From assembly GCA_028622995.1 (NCBI GenBank), contig JAJQJQ010000005.1:6944001-7008000 (forward strand): a DNA stretch of 64,000 nt, given 5' to 3'. The notes beneath the pieces were generated by a model that had not been told where the DNA came from, made no database searches, and was given only the letters and a program-made list of their open reading frames with translations. Both the position numbers and the translations under genes were made by a program. Source of the DNA: Panagrolaimus kolymaensis (taxonomy: Eukaryota; Nematoda; Chromadorea; Rhabditida; Panagrolaimidae). Below, in pieces: positions 29,035-40,224 of the stretch (position 1 is its first letter; every line of letters begins with the position of its first letter).

Positions 29035-30280
29035 TGAAATATTTTTAATTTTTGACTTGTTACTTTTTCTTCATCTTTGTTTTCTTTGTTTGGATGCAAC
29101 AATTTTTGTTTAAATAAAATATGTATTCTTGTTTTGTATTTATTTTTAGTCAAACTCTATTTTCTTGCATCTGCTTCTTTCTTAGACTTCTTATATTATC
29201 TTTTATGAAGGTGGTCGGAGTAATCAATGATTTACGCCTTTTATGGTGACAATTGACTTTGAAACTTGTACCTATTTTAATTTGTTTTGATATTAAGTAC
29301 CTGTGGAATGGTAAACTAATGTTATCTCCCGTAGTTTGCGCAACTCCAGCCTACTTGCATAATGGTTTCCCTACGATGTCAAAGTCAATAAATAATTTAT
29401 GATTCAATTACAATACAAATACAATATAAGAATAATATCACATCCTGGCTATATTGCTGGCGGCGGCTATCGACAATTAAAGGAATGAATTGGGCTGGTT
29501 AATATAGCGTTGGTTGCTTGACGTTGATGATGAATTTCATATGGGTCTTTTTAGATGACAATATTACTTTGCATTCGTTGAATTTTGTAAAGATTGTATT
29601 TGGTTTATGTGTTGGTTGTTGAAAGTATGTATTTCACTAGTTGCACATATGACTTTATCATGATGTACATAATTGAAAATATGTGTTTGCCATTGTATTG
29701 CTATTTTGTTCCTAGAACATGCGTGTTATGCGTTGGAATGTGATGTCTAATTTAGTGGCGGTATGGGAGAAACACATAGTAAAATCTGCATATACTCATA
29801 CTGGCCTCGCTTGCAGTCACGAATCGGCCATAAGGCAGAGATGATACTGTATTACGTCTTTTTAGTGCGATGCGACGGAGTTTCACAACACTAAAAATGA
29901 TTAAAATGGAAAGCATTTATCATCATAATCAAGACAGTTTATTAAAGCAAGCAATCTTGCGTCAAAAATGAATAAGGAAAAAACAAAAATTTAAAACAAC
30001 AAAGAAAAATAATACAATCTCTCGAAACCGCATTCGAACACCTTGCTACAAAAAGGAGGCGTCATCAGCCGAATCAAGAAAAAACAGCAACTCTTTAATA
30101 TTATCCGCGTCTTGTGGTTTTCATTGTTTAGCATGAGAGTTCCGCTCCTCCACGAAAAAAAAAATCAGAAAAAGAAGGGGAATAAGATAATTTTTGCGAT
30201 GTTTTGAAACCTTTTTTAGCAGCCGAGTGCTCAAATATTGTTATAAAAGATTGTAATAAAAAAGTTTTAAGTTAAAGTTT
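29035..30280. other. Spacer between the two convergent SmD1 genes
   Basis: About 1.2 kb between tail-to-tail paralogues. From about 29160 to 29900 the composition changes: homopolymer runs almost vanish and the base order looks more even than anywhere nearby, without any open frame of 60 codons. I see no tRNA, snRNA or transposon ends. The right part (29900-30280) returns to the usual A-rich style and holds the 3' end of copy B. Confidence 0.5.
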
Positions 30281-30760
30281 TTATGGTCTTCCACGACCTC
30301 TGCCACCACCTCTTCCTCGACCACCACCAATACCACCGCGACCTAAAAATGAAATTTAGTAATATTACAAATAACTAATAAAAATTTTAACCTCTTCCAC
30401 GAATACCACCACGTCCACGAATACCGCCGCGTCCACGAGTGGATTTTTTGTTTTTTGGTTCATCATCAACTAAAAGTTGGTCCAATCCGAGGGCGTCAGG
30501 AAGTACAATGTATCGAATATTATTTCCTGGAAAAAATATTTCTTATGCATATATAAGGTTGGGGATTCTTAATTACCTCTGATAGATAAAGCATCAAGAG
30601 CTATTTGATCTCGCCCTTTAACGGTCATTTTTACAGATCGTAGATGCATATTCATTGCGACATCCACGCCGAGAATTGTTCCTTGAACTTGTGTACCATT
30701 TTTAAGTTCAATAGTAACAGTTTCTCGGGTAAGTTTCATTAAAAACCGAACGAGCTTCAT
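30281..30760 (-). CDS. snr-3: Small nuclear ribonucleoprotein SmD1, copy B
   Basis: Second SmD1 gene, convergent with copy A. Exons 30760-30577, 30526-30392 and 30342-30281; 381 bases, 126 residues. The Sm1 and Sm2 motifs are almost identical in protein to copy A, and the first intron is at the same place. The Gly/Arg tail differs and is split by an extra intron: it has GGIRGRGG units and ends GRGRGRP. Part of exon 1 (59 bases covering [19 protein letters not shown]) is base-for-base identical to copy A, wobble positions included, while the first 50 bases differ at many silent sites. A CTCTTTCCAG acceptor sits just upstream of the ATG. Both copies look functional. Confidence 0.95.
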
Positions 30761-32287
30761 CTTTGCTGAATTTGACTGACTGGAAAGAGAAACTTTAGTA
30801 AAGAGCATATATGAAATTGCGAAATTTCATGAAAGCGCAAAAAGAAAGTTAATAATTGAAAAGCGACAAAAACTTTTGAATATTTTAGCTTTACAAGATG
30901 GTGAAAGGATGGGTATAAAAAATATATTATTAGATATTCCACTAGATTTTTTTAATTTACGGCAAACTTATTTATTACCAATAAAGAAAAAGGACAAAAA
31001 TTAAATGCATTTTGAATGGCGCCTATGCTATTTCTTTTCCATACAGGACATTCGACCTTTAAGAAAAAAAATATTTTTCATAACAAAATTTTACTCAAAC
31101 TCCAATAGCATTTTAGAAGTTTAAATGTTTTTTAAATTTTATTAATAACAGGAAACTAATAAGTAAACAAAGATTAAACAATTTGGCAAGTTTGTAAAAA
31201 CAAAGATTTCCATCCTTTTTTAAAATAACTCCTTTAAAACTTGAAAGAGAGTATGAGGATATCGTTTTTTTTTGCCAATGAAGATTGTTTGTTTTAAAAA
31301 ATACAAAATATTTGTCCAGTTTTGGGAGATATCAATATAAGGAATGCATGCAGATTTGTAGTTTGATCATTTCTTTTGTTTTTCGATGTTAGCATCATAC
31401 ACGTTTTATCAAACACAAGATTATTAATGAATTGCAACTACCGCAAAATTAATTTCAAGTTGTTTTTTATAAAAACCAAAACAATCCTTTCTTCTGAATT
31501 TACATTTTGGTTAATGGTTTCAAAGCTATTGTATAAAATTACTGTGTATTATTTTTTGTTTTTGCAATAATGAGTCTTTTATATATAGCGATTAAAATGG
31601 AAAATTGTTAAATCCATATTGATTACCATAACTATTTTCTTGTTTTTATTTATTTGTTTTTACTAAAAATTGCGTTTAGTCCTATTTTTTTCCACTTTTT
31701 CTAAATTTACTAAATTCGAATTGCTTACAATCTTTATGACCTTTTCTCTTTTTTTCATACAAAAAAGAAGGCTATGCAACATCGTTATGTAAGAGAACCT
31801 TCAAGCAGTCCTTCTTCCACTATTAAAGAAAGCGACGGTTCAGTAAACAAAAATTGTTGTGCGTCTTTCTTGCTTATTTTTTTCCTTACGTCCCGCTTTT
31901 CCCAATGACCTGGCGTCTCCTTCTAATGACGAGAAAAAATATATAGTGAGCGCTGGCAAAGCTTTCATCTTGTTTGTTTTTGTTGTGAATTCATAGACTT
32001 TTTTATGGTGCAGATCTTTTAACTGTTCATTCATCTTCGTTATGCTTTAATCAGCTGTAGCGAGAACGAATATAAACCATTCAAAAAAATCAAACATTTT
32101 TCCTCCAATCTTTTCAATTTTTTCAGATTGCTTTTTGTTTAAATTTATCGATTCTTAGAATTATTTAATTGCCCGAATATTAATATTCGAGAATAAATTA
32201 ATTTTTTTTATATACGTCGTGTATTCTACTTATTATTTTGGGATCTTTTGAATCTCATTTTACAATTAATATTTTTTTATAGTACCC
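30761..32287. other. Intergenic between SmD1 copy B and SR-protein gene
   Basis: Divergent upstream region for both flanking genes. It is AT-rich; the open frames at 31376-31570 (plus) and 31840-32034 (minus) carry no motif. The end reads TTTTTTTATAG two steps before the SR-protein ATG, a probable trans-splice acceptor. Confidence 0.6.
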
Positions 32288-33269
32288 ATGTCAAGAGTTT
32301 ACGTTGGACGCCTCCCATACAAAGCTCGCTCCAGAGATTTGGAAAACTTTTTTAAAGGTAAACTTAATTTTAAAAACGACAATAAATAATATTTCTAAAA
32401 ATTTAAGGTTATGGAAGAGTTCGAGATGTACTCATGAAAAATGGTTATTGTTTCGTTGAGCTTTCAAACTTGCGAGATGCTGAGGATGCAGTTTCTGATT
32501 TGAATGGAAAAAGCCTATTGGGTGAAAGGTAAAGCTATAGCTTTGTTGAAACATACTAAAATGTTATTTTTTTAGAGTTCTCGTTGAAATGGCGAAAGGA
32601 CGTCCATGGCGAAGCTCTCGTCGTCATCGTAGCCCTTCCCGATCTCGAACCCCTGAGCGTCATCGCCGTTCACGCCGCCGTCGTTCTGATAGCGGATCCA
32701 GTCGATCCCGAAGTCGAACACCTGAAAAACGGTCACGTCGCCGTTCCGAATCTGATTCACCTGTTCCAGAAAAGAAATCACGTCGTGATAACCGCAGTCC
32801 CAGTCGAGATCGAAGTGTTTCTCCAACTAATCGTCGTCGAAATGACACTCCTGAAAAACGCCACCGTAGCCCTTCCCACGATGAGAAACGTCGTTCAACA
32901 ACACCTGAAAAGCATTGTTCTCGTAGTAATTCTATTACAGATAAACGTCGTTCAGAGACTCCACCAACGAAAGCCAAATCCACCTCTCGTGTTCGTACTC
33001 CATCTCCCGCTCGTTCGGTATCTCCGAAGGAAACAAATGGAAATGTTAAACCATCGCCATCCAAAGATGATAATGAAATTCCAGAAAAAGATGCCTCTCA
33101 TGAAAGAGATGCATCAAAATCCCCCGCCCATTCTAAATCACCAAGTCAAAGCCGTTCTCCACGTTCTTATAGATCCAAATCTCGTTCACACAGCCGAAGC
33201 CGTTCAGCATCTCATTCAAAATCCCAATCACGCAGTTCAACACCTCATTCTGGCTCGGATCGCAATTGA
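32288..33269 (+). CDS. rsp-5: SR splicing factor, single RRM plus RS domain (RSP-5 / SRSF4-6 like)
   Basis: Nuclear pre-mRNA splicing factor. Exons 32288-32357, 32408-32528, 32576-33269; 294 residues. Residues 3-72 form one RRM: RNP2 VYVGRL and RNP1 NGYCFVEL, ending GERVLVEMAKGRPW. This is the SRSF4/5/6-type RRM1. The second pseudo-RRM of that family (SWQDLKD signature) is absent; the protein passes straight into a long RS domain with RSPSRSRTPE, RSRSRTPEK and SHSRSRSASHS, rich in phosphorylatable SR and SP/TP sites. The short RRM followed directly by RS repeats and the VEMA-K-G junction fit C. elegans RSP-5. Alternate-frame readings of exon 3 on both strands are shadows. A TATAG acceptor precedes the start. 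Confidence 0.9.
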
Positions 33270-35916
33270 TTGATTCAATTACAAAATGGCATACAGTACC
33301 ACATTTTGTAAGTCTTGATATTTCATTTACCACTTCTTCTAATTATAATCTCTCTAAATAGTCTAAACAAAAAAAGTTATTTTTTTGATAACTTTTATTA
33401 TTGTTTTTTTGATATTCTTTGTTGTTATTTATGTTCCATTTTTATTGTTTGTTATGTTCCTGTCTTTATTTATATATTTCCAATAATATTTATTAATGTT
33501 TTTAAAGAGTGAAATCATGACCTCAGTCAGTCATCCACCCATAAGCCCAACAAAGCCCCATTCCTGTGTACACCATCCGCAGTCGTCCAATGAAAGCCAT
33601 TCATTCCATAACTGCATCTTCCATCGCAGTTTCAGATTCTTTCGTGTTATCACTTTTTCTATTTCCACAATTACCAATCCACCTGGTCAAACAGACAGAC
33701 ATTCGGATGACAAAAAAAAGCATGCGATTTTTTTAAAAATTTTTTCTGGGTTGTTTTGTTTTTTATAATTTAGCACACGTTTGATTAATTTCCATCATTA
33801 CATTGATCAACTTGAAAAGAATGGCATTTGGGTTAGCATTCATATTCATTCGTTCGTTAAACCACTCGTTGTTATCCCTCATTCGTTCGTTGACATTGCC
33901 TCTTTTACATACAAAACAACAACTTTACAGTTTTTCGGTAAGTTCAAACCCTTTTTTATTATTATTAAATTTTTGTTTTGTCCACGATATTTTTTTGATT
34001 TTAATTTTTTATGATTGTTAAAAAATTAATAAAAGATTATTTTTGCATTATTTATTTGGTTTCAATCTTTACAAAAAATAATCCAAACACCTTATTTTTA
34101 TGGCCACGAAGAAGAAAACAGGAAATGAAGTTTCAATGCATTTTATAAAACAAAGTTTTTTGTATTTCATTGTTGCATTTTTATCAATTCAATTCACTTC
34201 AATTATTTTATTACGACGCCTAAAAACAAAAAAAAGACAAATGATTGTTTGTTGGGTGGTGTTTATTTCAGCTTTCTTTCAAGGTGGTATTTTCACGTGC
34301 ACTTTCTCAACTGATAGGGGAGATCCATCGAGAAGAAAAATAAAAAAAATAATGGACGGCTGATAGAAAAAAAATAAAAGAGTTGTTAGTGCGACGAAGA
34401 CATCTTCTTTTTCAAAAAGCGTCATTTGTTTGTTTGAAAAAAAAAAATTTTAAAACAAGATCTTGTTGATTTTTGATTTTCTTTTTTTATTTTACTTTTT
34501 AAATAAGAAAAATAAGTAATTTCAAGAATAATGCGATTTTGTAAACATGAAAAGAATTATTTTGTTAGTTTTAATTATGAAATTAATTTGTTTTTTAATG
34601 CACGCGAGATCTTAAATGGAATCCCTGCTTCTACAATTTTTTTTTAGGATACATACATACAAAGTCGCCTTCACCTTCTCTTTTTTTACTCCATTTTTGA
34701 AAAGAAATAGTTTGCGTCCGGCGTTTGCCTCTTTTTTTTCTTCCTCCTTTTTTTCCATCGTTGAATTGGATTGAGTTTCGCGCAGTCGATTCTTTTATTT
34801 TTCTGAACAAAGGAGATGAGATGGTCAAATGTTTTTTTTACCTCAAAAAAATTTTCCTTTATATTTCATTATCTCTTTTGGCTTCGCCATTAAAATTTCA
34901 TTCCTGCTTTAAAGTTTTTTTTATTACATTATTTTTGCTTGAAATCTTTCTCTTTCTTTTTTTCAACCGATGTTTTCTGGCTTGTTTACTATTTATTTAT
35001 CAAAAAAAGAAACGCACTAATTACTTTCAGTTGTTTGTTATTATTTTATTAGTGTAGTTGCATAAGTTTCTCTTTCACGAAAAAAAAAACTTTTTTGCAA
35101 ACAAAACAGTACGCGCCTAGTTTTTTTTTATCTAATTTTTATAATACTTTAGCTTTATTATTTTTCTATTTTTTGTCTGCTTACGAACAACGGACGCTAT
35201 CACGATTTCTTAGCTCTTTTTTTTGACAGCTGCCTTCTTTAGTGTCTCTCTTTCTCTTTTATTTTCGCGCGCTGTTTTGAAAGAATGAAGCCGGACGTCC
35301 CCATTTTGTGGATGCAATGTACGTAAAAACCCGGACACGACCTTGGACGTTGTCCATCCCTTTTCTCTCTGTGCGGCTTGGTCCATATTTAACACCCAGC
35401 ATACACCAACACGCTGTCTTTATGTTTGGCCTTCCCATTCCTTTCTTTGATGTTTGTACGTCCTATTTTTTGTTTCCACTCATTGAGGGACATACATAGC
35501 AAACTTGGGCCCGCCCTTATTGAGGAGTGTCAGCCCGAAATGCAACTAACTGCCTTGCCAGCTCCCTGGTTGTTTGGCTTTTGAGGGGTGTGCGAGACTT
35601 GGACGCTATTCCTTTCGCGGTTAAGGTGGCTGCCTTTCCTGTTCGTTAAGGGATGTATTAGCTTTCTTATTCCATATTATATCGGATATCCGTGAGTCTT
35701 CATTCGTCTCTCTTTGGTTGCTGCGCATATTTGTTACTAAACCATCCCGTTTATTGTTGCTTTGCGCGAATTATATTTATTTTTATTTTTTCTTTCCTTA
35801 AAAGGCGCTCAATTTTTGAAACGTCCTTGATAGGCGAGCAAGCCCTTTGTTTGTTCATTTTTTAATACCCTTGCTAAAGAAATAATTTTCTTCAGCTAAC
35901 TTTAATTATTTCAAAC
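33270..35916. other. Intergenic, 2.6 kb, with a GC-richer island
   Basis: Mostly T-rich non-coding DNA. A segment around 33520-33690 and a longer one around 35270-35700 have more even composition than their surroundings. In the second, an ATG at 35308 opens 63 codons with no known motif. The 34100-34363 plus frame (87 codons, one hydrophobic helix) starts with ATG but has no match I recognise. A CTTCAG acceptor near 35895 precedes the prothymosin-like gene. Confidence 0.5.
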
Positions 35917-36482
35917 ATGAGTACCGAAGAACTTAACACTGCTGAAACCCCCGTTGTTGAAGCCAATCCACCAGATGCTGATCCCGAAGCTAAGAAAGAT
36001 ACTGAAACTTCTGGACCGTATGCAACAACCTATTTTTTAGGCCATATTTTAAAAATCTTTCTTTTTAGTGCTCCTTCTGAAGAAGAAGAACCCACCGATA
36101 AAGCTGCCCCAGCTGCAACCGAAGAAGTTGAAACTGGCGTCGAAGAGGATGATGCCAATAAAGATGAAGTAGAAGCCAACAAACATCATCATGAAGATGA
36201 TGTAGAAGAAAACGATAAAACTTCTGATAAAAGCGAAACCGAACATAAAGAAAATGGCAAAACAAATGGAACTGCAGCGGCAGTCGAAGCCGATAAGAAT
36301 GGTGAAGAAGCCGAATCACCACAAAAGGTTTTATTTCTTTCATATTTTTTATTTTCGGTTGATTCATTTTTTTCTTTTTTTAGGCTCAAAAACGCTCCGC
36401 TGGCGAAGATGCAGAAGTTTTAACTAAAAAAGCAAAAGCAGCTGATGAGAGTGATGCTGCTGCCCTTCTTACCGTTGAATAA
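35917..36482 (+). CDS. Acidic nuclear protein, prothymosin-alpha-like
   Basis: Exons 35917-36017, 36069-36327, 36384-36482; 152 residues. The whole protein is low-complexity, mostly Glu, Asp, Ala, Lys, Thr and Asn, with no hydrophobic core: probably intrinsically disordered. Near the C-terminus is KRSAGEDAEVLTKKAKAADE, a bipartite basic nuclear-localisation signal in an acidic frame, laid out like the KR..(9-10)..TKKQK signal that ends prothymosin alpha. Prothymosins bind histones (linker H1) and act as chaperones in the nucleus; that role here is inference. There is a His cluster (NKHHHED) mid-protein. Low complexity makes homology uncertain; it could be another acidic chromatin-associated protein. 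Confidence 0.6.
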
Positions 36483-37047
36483 ATTATTCATATTTTTTAA
36501 TATCTTTTGGAAACCATTTGCTTTAATTTAATAATTTTTGTTATCTTTAAATGTTGCATTTTATTCATTTTTTTATTTAAAAAAAGCAATCATTGCTTCT
36601 TCTGTGTGTTTTTGTTCTTATTTTTTTATTTCATAAAAGTATCTCTCCCTCTCTGTATTACACCGGTTAGGCAATTTTTGTTTTGTTCTGTATTGCGCCT
36701 CCGTTTTTCATACGTGTTGTCTTTTTGAAGACACACACACAGGGAAGTCATTTAATAACAATAACTGTTTTTTGTATTGTTTCCCAAATTTTGTTATAAA
36801 ACTTTTTTCTTTTGGTTTCCATTTTTATTTTTCTATAATTATTGTTTTATAAAAAAACTTTAAACATTTTAAGCGGCAAACAACAAAACAAAAAAGAAAG
36901 CTTAGACATCATGACAGAACAGCAAATGTGGAAGAATACAAATTTCAAAAAAAAGAAGAAAAGCAGCAGCTAAAATAAAAAAGAAAGAAAAAGAGATAAA
37001 GCGCAACGCAACGCACATGTGTAAAAGTTATATTTTTTATTTTTATT
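36483..37047. other. Intergenic between convergent genes
   Basis: T-rich then A-rich sequence between two genes that end toward each other. The composition switch from T-rich (plus-strand 3' UTR) to A-rich (minus-strand 3' UTR) near 36850 fits two abutting 3' ends. A CA repeat lies near 36730-36740. No gene seen. Confidence 0.6.
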
Positions 37048-38822
37048 TTAAGTGGAGGCAGTCTGGAGTTTCGTTTCACCAGCTTCATCTACGATGACAT
37101 GAAAGCGTGGAATATCATTTGTGGTTAAAGCTGAAGTAGGAGGTAGTGTAGTACTTGCAACTTTATCCGTAGCAATTTCATGATTTTGATACAATAATAA
37201 TCCATAATATACGGTAATAAGACCCAATAATAAACTGATCGTTGATGCAAATTGTGTTAACAATCTATCAGCTTCACTAAATCGAGCATATTCTGCGGTC
37301 TAAAAAAGAAAAGAAAAAGTATATCAAAAAAACAATGTGTTTTGTTTTTTGTTAGCGAAAGAAAAATAAAGAAAACATACGTGAACGGTGAAAGCGGAAT
37401 AAATAGCAACATTGATTGCCCGCCAAAATGAATCAACAATTTCGCTATTGTATAAAAATAGCGCAAATCCAAGTAAAAATAAAAGATAAATTGATAAAAT
37501 TCCAGAAAAAATATAAAGTTGTTTACGCTTTTTGTGACCCAAAGTTTTCTTCTAAAAAACAAAAAAGATTTTTTTTTAATAAAAATCTGAAGATCTAAAC
37601 AGGAAAAGACTAAAAAAAATCGGTATTTTTGATAGATAATAAATTAAATTCCATGTTTGTACCTTCCTACAATAATTTGTACAACAAAAAAACATACCCA
37701 TAAATATGCAACAATTTTGTGAGCAAGTAATAAAAGGGTAATAACAAACAATGGTACTCCGATAATTGTATAAACTAAAGCAAATAATTGGCCAATATTA
37801 GTTCGAGGTTCTTGGTATGAATGACCCAAAGTTGTTAATAAACTCCAAGCATAAGCTAATGACGATTGAAAGTTCCATTCTGTCTTCTTTGGACGTGGAA
37901 TATCAAATTGGTATTCATATTTACGAAGAGAGTGAGCAAGTTGCTCCTAAAAAAATTTTTGGTTGAAACAATGTAATTTTATTTTATCTTTTTTCTTGCA
38001 TTTTCCCATCGGTTTTTAGTTGCCTCCTTTATTTTTGAAATTTAAATCTCTTTTTTTGGCATTTGCTTTTTGTAGGAAAGGAAAATACGCTCTAAAACTA
38101 AACAAAAATACGATGGAAAAAATTTATGACTTCATAGTCGCTTCCAAAAAAAAATAAATAGCAAGAGATAATTCTAAAATTTGTTAGTAAAGATTGTGTC
38201 AGTCAAAAAGAAAAGAAAGAAAAGTTTCGCCGGAAAGACTTTAATCAAAGCTTAATTTTTTATTCACAACAATTGTAACTTTTTTTAGTTTGTGCATGTT
38301 CGTTGAATTCAGCAATAAAGTCATGTCATTGACATTCTTATGTTTTGGTAAAGCGACTAAAAAAATAAAGCAAAAAATAATCCACCCAATGTACTGTTGT
38401 TGCTTTTTTGCTTAAGAATTCAATTCCAAATAAAAAGTAATTGAAAAATAATGTTTTATTTAATAAAGCGAATTTTATTTTCAAACAAACCTGAACTCGC
38501 TTTGATTGATCCAAATCCATAATAACAAAAAGATTTTTAGTTTCATTGAAAATCTTTTGAGTTATTTCTTTTGCAAAGTTATTTCTAAAATTTTAGATGT
38601 TTATCATTGATAAGAAAAAGCAATCTACCGATTAACAGCTAAATCAATATAAAATTTATTGAAATGAACAGTGGATTGATGGTTTTCAAAAACCCAAAAA
38701 ACTCCAGCACCAAATAAAAGATAACCAATCAAAAGAGCCAAAAGTAAAAATGGACTAATTTTTCGGATTTTTGTTGCTGTATCATCGTGAATAAGAACCC
38801 ATTTTCTCATGCGGACTAACAT
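37048..38822 (-). CDS. Two-pore-domain potassium channel (TWK/K2P) homologue lacking selectivity filters
   Basis: Five exons: 38822-38629, 38584-38491, 37946-37698, 37551-37381, 37299-37048; 960 bases, 319 residues. The first helix (LLLALLIGYLLFGAGVFWVF, then EN) is a K2P M1; the second (ALVYTIIGVPLFVITLLL) matches the K2P M2 signature Y..iGiPLf; two more helices follow in the second half. At the first pore, where a K+ channel has T-[IV]-G-[YF]-G, the sequence is TTLGHSY (residues 134-140), so the second filter Gly is replaced by Ser. At the second pore the segment IYSAFTVHTAEYA has no GFG or GYG at all. Both intervening introns have been checked by eye and do not hide the filter. Probably non-conducting or altered in selectivity; membrane protein. 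The first ATG is chosen for its position before M1. Confidence 0.78.
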
Positions 38823-40224
38823 AATTGCCAAGGTTGTTGTGGAATGGCAGTATCAAGGATTGAAAAGATAATGAACGATGATGGATACACTCAAACCTGA
38901 ATACCGTATGATCGTTGTCTACTTAAAGATTTGAAAAAACTTACTAAGCTTTAAAGATTTAAAATTCTGACTAATAAAAAAGAAAAAGAAGCTTCCGACA
39001 AATTTGACGTAAGGTTAAAAATAGATTCTTTCTTTTTTCTTTTCTTCTTTAGCTTTTTGGCTCCTCTCTATTTTTCTTTTCTGTCGACAATGAAAAGAAA
39101 AAGATTAAAGCTTGTTTCAACACAAAGCTTTCGGAATTTTTTTCGCTTAAAGTTTGACTGACCGCCCTTTTTTGTGATGTTGTGGTTGGTAAAAATCTCT
39201 ATTTTGACCCAATTTAGGCATTCTCAAATTTTTTTTCTTTGTCAGAAAACTAAACCAAATACATATTGGATTGCATGATGAAGGATAAAAAAATATGGGG
39301 GAGAAGCTTGCCTTTTCTTTCCTCCCTCTTGGGGGTATAACATTCTTCAAAAAATGAAGTCAATGATGATTGCAATGATGGAAGCTTGTGATAACATTCC
39401 GTCAAAAAATTCTTTTGAAAGTTTTTTAAGGGAAAATATTTATTTTTTGCTTTTTATCGAAAACTCTTTTTCAAAAAATTATTTCATTGAAAAGTTTTTC
39501 GAGTGCAGTAATGGATTCTTGGAGATCATAATAAGCTAAACCAATGGAAAACTCTCTTTCAATCCAACAAAATCTAATCATATAAAAGTACGAAATTTGA
39601 AGTGCTTTAAAACGTTAAAGGATCTAGATCCAATAATGAATCTAGAACCCAATAAAATTCTTAGAGATCCAGATCATTTAAAGAATCTTAAAGATCCAGA
39701 ATTATAAAGGGTTTTTAAAGAACCCAAAAAGAATCTTGAAGATACAGATCCTCTAAACTTAAATATCCAGAACCCAAAAAGAATCTTAAAGATCGAGAAA
39801 CCATTAATAATCTTAAAGATCCAGAACCCATAAAGATTATTAAAGATCACAAAAAGAATCTTAAAGATCCAGAACCTATAAATGTTAAATATAAAGATCC
39901 AGAACCCGTAAAGGATCTTATAAATCCAGATCCAAAAAACAAAAGAAGTGTTTCCTTCTTTGTTAAAAAATTTTGGATTATAAAATCCAAAAAAAAGAAT
40001 GGAATGAATGACTGACTGAAAAAAAGAATGAAAAAAAAAAAAAAAATAAATTAAGGACGATATCTATAGAAGTACCAAAACTTTATTAATGGTGATACAG
40101 TACCGTTTATTTCGAACAAAATATGTCAAAAATTATTTATATTTTCCAACAAATTTTAGAAATCTTGCTTTTCCAGAAATGATAATTCACCATAGCTACC
40201 GTTTAATATTTTAATTTATTGAAA
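38823..40224. other. Intergenic with a diverged minisatellite
   Basis: Upstream of the K2P-like gene and downstream of the Cys-rich gene, both on minus. AT-rich; the open frames at 39147-39350 (minus) and 39354-39539 (plus) show no motif. The repeat at 39614-39945 is described separately. Confidence 0.6.
39614..39945. repeat. Diverged tandem repeat, about 27-base unit
   Basis: Imperfect tandem copies of a unit like AAAGATCCAGAACCC followed by a linker such as ATAAAGAATCTT, spaced about 27 bases with some longer spacings. The left copies are more diverged. One plus frame is free of stops from about 39740 to 40016 and reads as KDPEPIKNL-type nonapeptides, because 27 is a multiple of three; it has no useful start codon. 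It is more likely a minisatellite than a gene, although decay of a repetitive coding exon cannot be excluded. Confidence 0.7.

Noticed and set aside
32584..33273. 229-codon plus frame overlapping the RS domain, and a 134-codon minus frame
   Set aside because: Shadows produced by the repetitive RS-coding sequence; the accepted frame continues the RRM across two introns.
34100..34363. 87-codon plus frame with ATG and one hydrophobic helix
   Set aside because: No recognisable domain, no splice or polyadenylation context, and surrounding DNA is typical intergenic sequence; kept only as a note.
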